In this document: in pieces, positions 16,917-22,933 of the stretch
Numbering within the stretch: position 1 is the stretch's first letter
How the letters are laid out: each line of letters begins with the position of its first letter
Origin: JAJOKI01 sp964412405
GTDB taxonomy: Archaea > Halobacteriota > UBA148 > JAJOKI01
DNA: 43,153 nt
Direction of reading: 5' to 3'
Assembly (NCBI GenBank): GCA_964412405.1
Contig: CAYPOB010000001.1
Coordinates: 1 to 43,153, forward strand
Position numbers and translations under genes: made by a program
The notes under the pieces: generated by a model
What the model was told of the DNA's origin: nothing
Seen by the model: the letters and a program-made list of their open reading frames with translations, nothing else
The model's database searches: none

Positions 16917-17444
16917 ATGATTATAACGTTAAGCGGGTTGCCTGGGACAGGAAAGACGACGGTGGGACGTGCCATCGGAGAGTGTTTTAAACTTCAATTA
17001 ATTTCCGTAGGAGAGATATTTAGAATGATGGCCAAAAACGCCAACATGACACTTGCTGAATTCGGAAAACTGGCAGAATCTAACGCGGAGATAGATAAAA
17101 AAATCGATCAGGAACAGAGCAAAATCGCCGAGAAAGGGGGCGATGTATTGATAGAGGGGCGATTATCGGGATGGATGGTAAAGAACGCAGACCTCAAAAT
17201 ATGGCTCAAAGCTCCGATAGAAACCCGCTGCGAACGAATTGCAAAGCGTGATGGCATGTCCATCGAACATGCATTGAAGGATGTAAAGGAGCGGGAAAGT
17301 TGCGAATCCAAACGATATATGGAGTTTTATGAAATCGATATCGAGGACCTCACACCCTATGACCTCGTCATCGATTCATCCAAATGGTATAAAGTGGGAG
17401 TTGTAGAAATCATATCTTCTTCGATAAGGAGCGTTTGGCAGTAA
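16917..17444 (+). CDS. cmk: Cytidylate kinase, archaeal type
   Basis: 175 residues starting MIITLSGLPGTGKTTVGRAI; the P-loop GLPGTGKT is at residues 7-14. ISVGEIFR and the GRLSGWMVKN segment near 80-90 match the short archaeal CMP kinase class, which phosphorylates CMP and dCMP. The frame is open upstream into DUF106, but the start next to the P-loop is the family one. It is two bases after the DUF106 stop and abuts cbf5. Confidence 0.93.
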   Translation: MIITLSGLPGTGKTTVGRAIGECFKLQLISVGEIFRMMAKNANMTLAEFGKLAESNAEIDKKIDQEQSKIAEKGGDVLIEGRLSGWMVKNADLKIWLKAPIETRCERIAKRDGMSIEHALKDVKERESCESKRYMEFYEIDIEDLTPYDLVIDSSKWYKVGVVEIISSSIRSVWQ

Positions 17445-18620
17445 ATGAATCAATTAGGCGGTGAAAAAGGAATACGGATGCTCATAAAGGCATCAGATAC
17501 TACCGATCCCAGGTATGGGTGCGATCCGAAAAAGCGCAGTATCGAGGAACACATCAACAAAGGGGTGATAAACATAGACAAGCCAGCAGGCCCAACCTCG
17601 CACGAAGTTGTCGCATGGATAAAGAATATATTGGACCTCGATAAAGCAGGCCACAGCGGAACCTTGGACCCAAAAGTGACTGGCGTACTCCCTGTAATGC
17701 TTGGAGGAGCGACCAAAGCCGTTGGCGCCCTATTGGCGGCAAGGAAGGGATACGTATGTGTTATGAGGCTGCACAGGACAGTTCCAGAAGAGAGAATCAG
17801 AGAGGTCTGCAGGGAGTTTACGGGAGACATATATCAGAGACCTCCTCTGAAATCCGCGGTTAAGCGACAGATACGCAAACGTAAAATTCATCAGTTAAGA
17901 ATACGGGAAATCAAAGAGAACGAAGTACTGTTTGAAGTTGATTGTGAAGCAGGAACATATATACGTAAACTCTGCCATGATATAGGAGCCGCATTAGGAG
18001 TCGGCGCACATATGGCCAAACTGCGCAGGACCGTGTCTGGCCCATTTACCGAAGACGCACATATTGCAACATTGCAAGACCTCAAAGACGCTCATGTCTT
18101 TTGGAAAGAGGATGACACTGAACGGCCTATCCGAGAAATTATCATGCCAATGGAATATGGGGTGTCACATCTTTCGAAGGTAATCATAAGAGATACTGCA
18201 GTGGATGCAATCTGTCATGGTGCAGATTTGGCAGTACCTGGCGTGCTTAGCGTTCAGAGTGAAATCGAGATGGAGAGTTCAGTAGCCGTATTCACGCTAA
18301 AGGGCGAGTGCGTATGTCTCGGTACGGCAAAAATGAACACAATCCAAATATTAGGTGCCAAAGATGGTATCGCAGTCGACACCGATAGAGTCTTAATGGA
18401 GCCCGGCATATACCCAAAGGCGTGGAAGTCCCGCCCTGTCACGGGTAGGGGGCATTATGGTAACGGTGCCGAGGTAGCCAAGTCCGGCCCAAGAAAGTCT
18501 TTCGGACTTTTAGCCAAAGGCGCAAGCCTGGAATGGAGAAATCAACTTAGCAAGCTTGTGGGACGTAAGTCCCCCAAGGGTTCAAATCCCTTCCTCGGCG
18601 TAAACCTTATATGCGATTGA
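17445..18620 (+). CDS. cbf5: Cbf5, archaeal pseudouridine synthase; frame reads through a tRNA gene
   Basis: 391 residues, longer than the usual ~330. The catalytic domain has GVINIDKPAGPTSHEV near residues 40-54 and GHSGTLDPKVTG with the catalytic Asp at 75. RPPLKSAVKRQIRKRKI and CEAGTYIRKLCHDIG follow, then a PUA domain (about 242-326) ending RVLMEPGIYPKAWK. In family members the protein stops about there. Here no stop occurs: the frame stays open for ~64 more residues, of which about 44 are coded by the tRNA-Ser gene, ending at TGA 18618. Cbf5 is the catalytic subunit of H/ACA RNPs and also acts on tRNA U55. The extension may be read, or a frameshift may hide the true stop. Confidence 0.93.
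   Translation: MNQLGGEKGIRMLIKASDTTDPRYGCDPKKRSIEEHINKGVINIDKPAGPTSHEVVAWIKNILDLDKAGHSGTLDPKVTGVLPVMLGGATKAVGALLAARKGYVCVMRLHRTVPEERIREVCREFTGDIYQRPPLKSAVKRQIRKRKIHQLRIREIKENEVLFEVDCEAGTYIRKLCHDIGAALGVGAHMAKLRRTVSGPFTEDAHIATLQDLKDAHVFWKEDDTERPIREIIMPMEYGVSHLSKVIIRDTAVDAICHGADLAVPGVLSVQSEIEMESSVAVFTLKGECVCLGTAKMNTIQILGAKDGIAVDTDRVLMEPGIYPKAWKSRPVTGRGHYGNGAEVAKSGPRKSFGLLAKGASLEWRNQLSKLVGRKSPKGSNPFLGVNLICD
18492..18517 (+). other. Predicted D-loop intron of tRNA-Ser(GGA)
   Basis: A 26-base insert in the D-loop. The flanks fold as a bulge-helix-bulge: 7-bp intron stem GAAAGUC/GACUUUU (one G-U), 3-base bulge CAA (18490-18492), central 4-bp GGCC/AGCC with one C-A mismatch, 3-base bulge AAA (18516-18518), then the D-stem GCC/GGC as outer helix. 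The tRNA splicing endonuclease would cut after the second base of each bulge. Confidence 0.78.
18534..18552 (+). other. Predicted 37/38 intron of tRNA-Ser(GGA)
   Basis: 19 bases at the canonical position after A37. The central helix C32-U33-G34-G35 can pair with intron UUAG (C-G, U-A, G-U, G-U), with bulges AAU and CAA and the anticodon stem as outer helix. The inner intron helix is weak. Its removal restores a 7-base anticodon loop. Confidence 0.82.
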
Positions 18621-18716
18621 GATAAGCGCCATAGTCTAAACAAGAGTTAAATACTAAAACAACTCTACATCTCCCAATATTCGCAAGTAAATGTAACAAC
18701 CTGAAAAGGTGAATGA

Positions 18717-19190
18717 ATGGACAAAGATGAAAAAATCAGACATATAGTAAGGATTCGTGATACTGACCTGGATGGGAAAAAGAGCGTATGCTATGCACTT
18801 ACCGGCATCAAGGGCATTTCCAGGAGGTCTACAGGGATAATAGCCAACAATGCAAAAATAGATCGTAAAGCCATTATGGGATATCTGTCAGATGAAGACG
18901 TCGATAGATTGAATGCGGCGGTTGATGAATTTGGAAAAAACGTCCCTGAATGGATGGTCAATCGACGGAGAGACATTTTAACCAGCAAAAATAGACATCT
19001 GATGGGTTCTGAGCTCACGATGGAGTGCAAAGAGGACATAGACTTGTTGAAGAAGACGAGGAGCTACAGAGGCATCAGACACGAAAGAGGGCATAAAGTT
19101 AGAGGGCAAAGAACAAAATCGACAGGACGAAAAGGGGCCACAGTAGGGGTTATAAGGAAGAAAGTTATAAGACGAGAAGAGAAAAAATAA
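18717..19190 (+). CDS. rps13: 30S ribosomal protein S13 (uS13)
   Basis: 157 residues. It has IRHIVRIRDTDLDGKKSVCYALTGIKGISRR and the C-terminal RSYRGIRHERGHKVRGQRTKSTGRKGATVGV, the rRNA/tRNA-contacting tail. uS13 contacts the P-site tRNA and L5. It opens the S13-S4-S11-RpoD operon after a 96-base spacer with an AT-rich promoter-like stretch around 18645-18660. Confidence 0.97.
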   Translation: MDKDEKIRHIVRIRDTDLDGKKSVCYALTGIKGISRRSTGIIANNAKIDRKAIMGYLSDEDVDRLNAAVDEFGKNVPEWMVNRRRDILTSKNRHLMGSELTMECKEDIDLLKKTRSYRGIRHERGHKVRGQRTKSTGRKGATVGVIRKKVIRREEKK

Positions 19191-19202
19191 TGGTGATAAT
19201 TG

Positions 19203-19754
19203 ATGGGATATCCTGGAAAAAATCGTAAAACATATGAGCCCCCGAATCATCCATGGCAAGCGACTAGAATTAGCGATGAGGGTGCCTTAGTTAAAGAATA
19301 TGGGTTGAGAAACAAACGAGAGCTCTGGAAAGTCCATAGTGTTTTAAGAAGATACCGGCGGGGTGCACGAAAATTACGCGCAGAATTAACCGAGGCAGGA
19401 AAGAAAGGAGAATCTGCCAAAGTCATATCAACGGAGCTATTGGAAAAATTAGCTAAAATGAAATTATCAAAAAAGGGCGCAGAATTGGACGAAATCCTCG
19501 TATTAAAAATCGAAGATATATTGGAACGGCGATTGCAAACGCTCGTATATCGACAGGGTCTCGCAAATTCCACAAAACACGCCAGACAGCTCATCACCCA
19601 TGGACATATCACGATCGCCGGGAGAAAGGTAACCATCCCCAGTTATGTAGTTCTGGGTGCCGAGGAATCACAAATCGGATACTATGTGGGTTCTCCAATA
19701 ACGATGCCATCCAAAGCGAAAGTTACTGCAGGTAGGGGCAATAAAAAGGAGTGA
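19203..19754 (+). CDS. rps4: 30S ribosomal protein S4 (uS4)
   Basis: 183 residues starting MGYPGKNRKTYEPPNHPWQ; a TTG one codon upstream is less likely. The S4 RNA-binding domain is at about 106-165, with RRLQTLVYRQGLANSTKHARQLITHGHITIAGRKV. It starts early 30S assembly by binding the 5' domain of 16S rRNA. Confidence 0.97.
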   Translation: MGYPGKNRKTYEPPNHPWQATRISDEGALVKEYGLRNKRELWKVHSVLRRYRRGARKLRAELTEAGKKGESAKVISTELLEKLAKMKLSKKGAELDEILVLKIEDILERRLQTLVYRQGLANSTKHARQLITHGHITIAGRKVTIPSYVVLGAEESQIGYYVGSPITMPSKAKVTAGRGNKKE

Positions 19755-19760
19755 GATATT

Positions 19761-20150
19761 ATGACGGACGAAAAATGGGGAATCGCCCATATTTATGCAT
19801 CATTCAACAACACGTTGATCACCATAACCGATTTGACTGGGGCTGAAACTATTTCCAAATCATCTGGGGGGAGGGTGGTCAAAGCAGATCGAGACGAAAG
19901 TTCACCTTATGCAGCGATGCGAATGGCGACGGAGGTCGCAGAACATGCAAAGGACAAGGGAATTATAGGAGTTCACATATATGTCAGGGCCCCGGGAGGG
20001 AATAAACAGCGCAGCCCAGGTCCAGGTGCACAGGCTACAATACGAGCATTGGCTAGAGCTGGTTTACGAATCGGACGAATCGAAGACGTGACCCCCATAC
20101 CGCATGATGGAACGAAATCGGCTGGTGGAAGGCGCGGTAGGAGGATTTGA
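19761..20150 (+). CDS. rps11: 30S ribosomal protein S11 (uS11)
   Basis: 129 residues. It has KWGIAHIYASFNNTLITITDLTGAE, SSPYAAMRMATEVAEHA and the C-terminal IGRIEDVTPIPHDGTKSAGGRRGRRI, all diagnostic for archaeal uS11 of the platform. A TGAGATATT spacer separates it from S4, and RpoD follows after three bases. Confidence 0.98.
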   Translation: MTDEKWGIAHIYASFNNTLITITDLTGAETISKSSGGRVVKADRDESSPYAAMRMATEVAEHAKDKGIIGVHIYVRAPGGNKQRSPGPGAQATIRALARAGLRIGRIEDVTPIPHDGTKSAGGRRGRRI

Positions 20151-20153
20151 GTA

Positions 20154-20936
20154 ATGGATGTTGATATTATCGGGTTGTCCGACCGAAAAATAAAATTTAT
20201 ATTATCGGGTGTTTCACCTGCTTTCGTGAACAGTTTAAGGCGTAGCATGATCACAGAAGTACCATCGTTAGCGATAGATGACGTCAACATATATGAGAAT
20301 ACGTCCGTGCTGTTCGACGAAATGCTCGCTTTACGTTTGGGGCTGATACCACTAACATCGGATTTGGAGTCATATGTAATCCACTCCGAGTGTAGTTGTG
20401 AAGGGGGATGTCCCCAATGTCAAGTATCCATAACGCTTAGCGTTGAAGGGCCAAAAACGGTCTATTCCAATGAGATGAAATCTGCTGACCCAAAAGTCGT
20501 TCCAGTGGACGACAATACACCGATCATCGAGCTAAAGAGTGGGCAAAAAGTGGTGTTAGAAGGTATTGCCAGGTTGGACATAGGTAAAACGCATGCAAAG
20601 TGGCAACCAGCAATCGCATGTAGTTATAAGAATATGCCGACCATCACGATCTCGAAGTGCGACAACTGTGGTGCATATATAAAGGCATCTCCTAGAGATA
20701 TAATCGCGCCCAATATTGCGGCGACGATCAAAAACATCGTCGAATGTTCGGCGTGTCATCTTTGTGAGGATACATGCGGACTTGGAGGGATAACCATCGA
20801 CAGCGATTCGACATCATTCATATTCAGTCTCGAATCGGATGGTTCAATTCCTGCGGCAGAGCTGGTCCAAAGAGCTGCAGATGTCATAAAGAAAAAATCC
20901 AAGATGTTGATTAAAAATCTAAGGGATTTGACATAA
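20154..20936 (+). CDS. rpoD: DNA-directed RNA polymerase subunit D (Rpo3)
   Basis: 260 residues, equivalent to eukaryotic Rpb3/AC40 and bacterial alpha. The N-terminal dimerisation domain has FVNSLRRSMITEVPSLAIDDV. A Rpb3-like zinc loop CSCEGGCPQC is near residues 81-90. An inserted iron-sulfur-type domain has CDNC near 167-170 and CSACHLCEDTC near 199-209 (C-x2-C-x2-C-x3-C). Subunit D of several archaea binds [4Fe-4S] clusters in this domain; the visible motif supports at least one cluster. It assembles with subunits L, N and P. Confidence 0.96.
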   Translation: MDVDIIGLSDRKIKFILSGVSPAFVNSLRRSMITEVPSLAIDDVNIYENTSVLFDEMLALRLGLIPLTSDLESYVIHSECSCEGGCPQCQVSITLSVEGPKTVYSNEMKSADPKVVPVDDNTPIIELKSGQKVVLEGIARLDIGKTHAKWQPAIACSYKNMPTITISKCDNCGAYIKASPRDIIAPNIAATIKNIVECSACHLCEDTCGLGGITIDSDSTSFIFSLESDGSIPAAELVQRAADVIKKKSKMLIKNLRDLT

Positions 20937-20946
20937 TTTGCAGTCG

Positions 20947-21062
20947 GCGGGGGTTGCCCAGTCAGGTCAATAACCCATTTAACAAGAAGGGGGTTGGCTA
21001 AAGGCGCAAGGTTGAGGGCCTTGTCTCGTAGGAGTTCGTGAGTTCAAATCTCACCTCCCGCA
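20947..21062 (+). tRNA. tRNA-Leu(GAG) with a D-loop intron
   Basis: Acceptor GCGGGGG/CTCCCGC (one G-U) with discriminator A; T-arm GTGAG-TTCAAAT-CTCAC. Anticodon stem CAAGG/CCTTG has a 7-base loop TTGAGGG, giving anticodon GAG at 21014-21016 with no intron there. A type II variable arm is present. The D-arm is lengthened by 31 bases; without them the tRNA is 85 bases long with a 13-base D-loop. It lies between rpoD and rpl18e. No CCA is encoded. Confidence 0.94.
20971..21001 (+). other. Predicted D-loop intron of tRNA-Leu(GAG)
   Basis: 31 bases in the D-loop with a full bulge-helix-bulge: intron stem AACCC/GGGUU, 3-base bulge AAU (20969-20971), central 4-bp GGUC/GGCU (two G-U wobbles), 3-base bulge AAA (21000-21002), outer helix D-stem GCC/GGC. 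The cut after the second base of each bulge defines the ends given. The position matches the D-loop intron of tRNA-Ser. Confidence 0.82.
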
Positions 21063-21078
21063 TAGATATCGAATAAAA

Positions 21079-21099
21079 AGGTGCAAGACAGGTGCAAGA
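21079..21099 (+). promoter_or_regulatory. Doubled AGGTGCAAGA motif before rpl18e
   Basis: AGGTGCAAGA occurs twice with an 11-base period, ending three bases before the rpl18e ATG. Each copy holds an AGGTG core that can pair with the 16S rRNA 3' end, so this looks like a duplicated ribosome-binding site. Confidence 0.4.
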
Positions 21100-21102
21100 T
21101 AT

Positions 21103-21456
21103 ATGACAAAAACGAATCCAAGATTGATAAAACTGATAGAAAGCCTCAAGGCAAAATCACGTGAAGAGGATGTCATGATCTGGAGGGATGTCGCCAAAAG
21201 ATTGGAGCGACCTACGAGAAACTATCCAAAAGTGAACCTCAGTCAAATCAATCGAAACACGAAAAAGAACGAAACAGTACTCGTGCCAGGGAAAGTTATA
21301 AGCGCTGGCATGTTAGGTCATCCTGTGACAATAGCAGGTCTGGGATTTAGCAAAGTTGCTGTCGATAAAATAAAAAGCGTCAAAGGGAAAAGCATGATGA
21401 TAGAACAACTAATAAAAGATAACCCAAAGGGAACTGGAATTCGAATAATTCAATGA
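21103..21456 (+). CDS. rpl18e: 50S ribosomal protein L18e (eL18)
   Basis: 117 residues: TKTNPRLIKLIESLKAKSREEDVMIWRDVAKRLERPTRNY, then ETVLVPGKVISAGMLGHPVTIAGLGFS. It is related to L15 and present only in archaea and eukaryotes. It opens the L18e-L13-S9-RpoN cluster directly after tRNA-Leu, so processing of the tRNA may generate the mRNA 5' end. Confidence 0.96.
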   Translation: MTKTNPRLIKLIESLKAKSREEDVMIWRDVAKRLERPTRNYPKVNLSQINRNTKKNETVLVPGKVISAGMLGHPVTIAGLGFSKVAVDKIKSVKGKSMMIEQLIKDNPKGTGIRIIQ

Positions 21457-21466
21457 GGTACTATAA

Positions 21467-21886
21467 ATGGTCATCATCAATGTAGATGGACTTATATTAG
21501 GACGTTTGGCGAGCGATATTGCAAAACGCCTGTTAGAGGTCGATGAGGATATCGCGGTCGTAAATGCAGAAAAAGCGATAATTTCCGGGTCAAAAGTACA
21601 AATCTTCGAGGAATATGATGCCCAGATTAAAAAGGGCACCAGAGAAAAGGGACCTCATCACCCGAGGAGAGCAGATCAAATACTGAAGAGGACCATCAGA
21701 GGAATGCTCCCTTATAAGCGAAAACGCGGACGAGATGCATATTCGAGGTTAAGAGTATATATCGGGACGCCTGCTGGGATGCAAAGTGGGCCCATGGAGA
21801 CCATCGAAAATGCTAAAATGTCGCGATTGAGTACGATAAAGTATATACGACTTGGCAACCTGAGTAAAAAGCTCGGTGCCAATTAA
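21467..21886 (+). CDS. rpl13: 50S ribosomal protein L13 (uL13)
   Basis: 139 residues. It has VIINVDGLILGRLASDIAKRLL at the start, VVNAEKAIISG near 32-42, GPHHPRRADQILKRTIRGMLPYKRKRGRDA and the closing IKYIRLGNLSKKLG. It binds domain VI of 23S rRNA. Ten bases follow the L18e stop. Confidence 0.97.
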   Translation: MVIINVDGLILGRLASDIAKRLLEVDEDIAVVNAEKAIISGSKVQIFEEYDAQIKKGTREKGPHHPRRADQILKRTIRGMLPYKRKRGRDAYSRLRVYIGTPAGMQSGPMETIENAKMSRLSTIKYIRLGNLSKKLGAN

Positions 21887-21903
21887 AGTATGGAGTTTGT
21901 CAT

Positions 21904-22305
21904 ATGGTGAAAATAGTCAATGAAAGCGGTAAGAGAAAAACTGCAATAGCCAGAGCCACCATCAAGAAGGGCTCAGGACAGGTAAGGATAAACAAGAAAA
22001 TTATAGAGCACGTAGAGCCCGAATTGGTACGTCTCAAAATCAGCGAACCGCTGACCATTGCAAGCGACCTTGTCGATGAAATAGACGTTGAGGTCAAAGT
22101 AAGGGGAGGAGGAATCATGGGGCAGGCGGATGCGGTGCGAACTGCAATAGCCAGAGGTCTAGTAAAATGGACAAGCAGCTCTTCACTTAGAGATGCGTTT
22201 CTTAAATATGACAGAAGCCTTCTGGTAAGTGATGCTAGACAGAAAGAGCGTAAAAAGTTTGGCGGACGTGGAGCGAGAGCCAGACGACAAAAATCATATA
22301 GATGA
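21904..22305 (+). CDS. rps9: 30S ribosomal protein S9 (uS9)
   Basis: 133 residues. It has ESGKRKTAIARATIKKGSGQVRINKK and VRGGGIMGQADAVRTAIARGLV. The C-terminal tail KFGGRGARARRQKSYR ends in the conserved Lys-Ser-Tyr-Arg that reaches the P-site tRNA. Confidence 0.98.
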   Translation: MVKIVNESGKRKTAIARATIKKGSGQVRINKKIIEHVEPELVRLKISEPLTIASDLVDEIDVEVKVRGGGIMGQADAVRTAIARGLVKWTSSSSLRDAFLKYDRSLLVSDARQKERKKFGGRGARARRQKSYR

Positions 22306-22326
22306 GGTGGGAGAGAAGGTGATAAT

Positions 22327-22539
22327 ATGATCCCGGTTAGATGCTTTACGTGTGGGAAAGTCATATCAAATGCGTGGGACCCGTACAAGAAACGAGTAGA
22401 GGAGAGAAAAAGGGAATCGAAAACAAGTGATATCAAAGTGGGAGATATATTGGATGATCTGGGTATCGAAAGATATTGCTGTCGACGAATGTTGTTAACG
22501 CACGTGGATATAGTAGATATGCTATCGCCATATCAGTAA
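22327..22539 (+). CDS. rpoN: DNA-directed RNA polymerase subunit N (Rpo10)
   Basis: 70 residues, homologous to eukaryotic Rpb10. It has the zinc-binding pattern IPVRCFTCGKVISNAW at the start and RYCCRRMLLTHVDIVD with the paired cysteines near 50-51. It holds subunits D and L in the assembly platform. A tRNA-Pro gene separates it from rpoK. Confidence 0.97.
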   Translation: MIPVRCFTCGKVISNAWDPYKKRVEERKRESKTSDIKVGDILDDLGIERYCCRRMLLTHVDIVDMLSPYQ

Positions 22540-22552
22540 AGGGGGAGGAGGT

Positions 22553-22627
22553 GGGGTTGTAGGGTAGGCTGGACCATCCTATGGCGTTCGGGGCGCTGTG
22601 ACCTGAGTTCGAATCTCAGCAACCCCA
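22553..22627 (+). tRNA. tRNA-Pro(CGG)
   Basis: 75 bases, without intron. Acceptor GGGGTTG/CAACCCC with discriminator A; D-stem GGGT/ATCC; anticodon stem TGGCG/CGCTG (two wobble pairs) with loop TTCGGGG, anticodon CGG at 22589-22591; T-arm CTGAG-TTCGAAT-CTCAG. It lies between rpoN and rpoK. No CCA is encoded. Confidence 0.95.
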
Positions 22628-22727
22628 TATTCATCTCCCAAAAGCATGATATAAAAATGATTGAGAGATTTAAATTGAAATTCAGAGGACATTCTTGAGG
22701 ATATTTCTTAAAAGGAGTTGTTAACGT

Positions 22728-22904
22728 TTGGATCAAAAATATACAAGATATGAACGAGCTAGGATAATAGGAGCACGCGCCTTACAGATTTCTATGGGGG
22801 CACCGATTCTGATACGTAACCCTGGAGAAAAAGACCCAATCAGCATCGCAATACAGGAATTTGACAAGGGCATAATACCAATAACGGTAAAGAGGGGCGA
22901 ATAA
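22728..22904 (+). CDS. rpoK: DNA-directed RNA polymerase subunit K (Rpo6)
   Basis: 58 residues from a TTG start (MDQKYTRYERARIIGARALQ). It is the archaeal form of Rpb6/omega, with the diagnostic TRYERARIIGARALQISMGAP and a closing DPISIAIQEFDKGIIPITVKR. It clamps the largest polymerase subunit. An AAAGGAG site lies about 15 bases upstream. The reading frame has no ATG before the conserved start. Confidence 0.94.
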   Translation: MDQKYTRYERARIIGARALQISMGAPILIRNPGEKDPISIAIQEFDKGIIPITVKRGE

Positions 22905-22933
22905 GGGATCAACATGAAAAAAGTACAGAGAGT

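Larger units (their letters stand above)
18468..18600 (+). tRNA. tRNA-Ser(GGA) with two introns
   Basis: The acceptor stem GCCGAGG/CCTCGGC with discriminator G is closed. The T-arm is AAGGG-TTCAAAT-CCCTT, and a long variable arm marks a type II tRNA. The anticodon stem CAAGC/GCTTG encloses loop bases C-T-GGA-A, then a 19-base intron, then A38. The D-stem GCC/GGC is split by a 26-base insertion in the D-loop. Removing both introns leaves 88 bases with a 13-base D-loop. No CCA is encoded. The whole gene lies inside the 3' end of the cbf5 frame. Confidence 0.93.
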
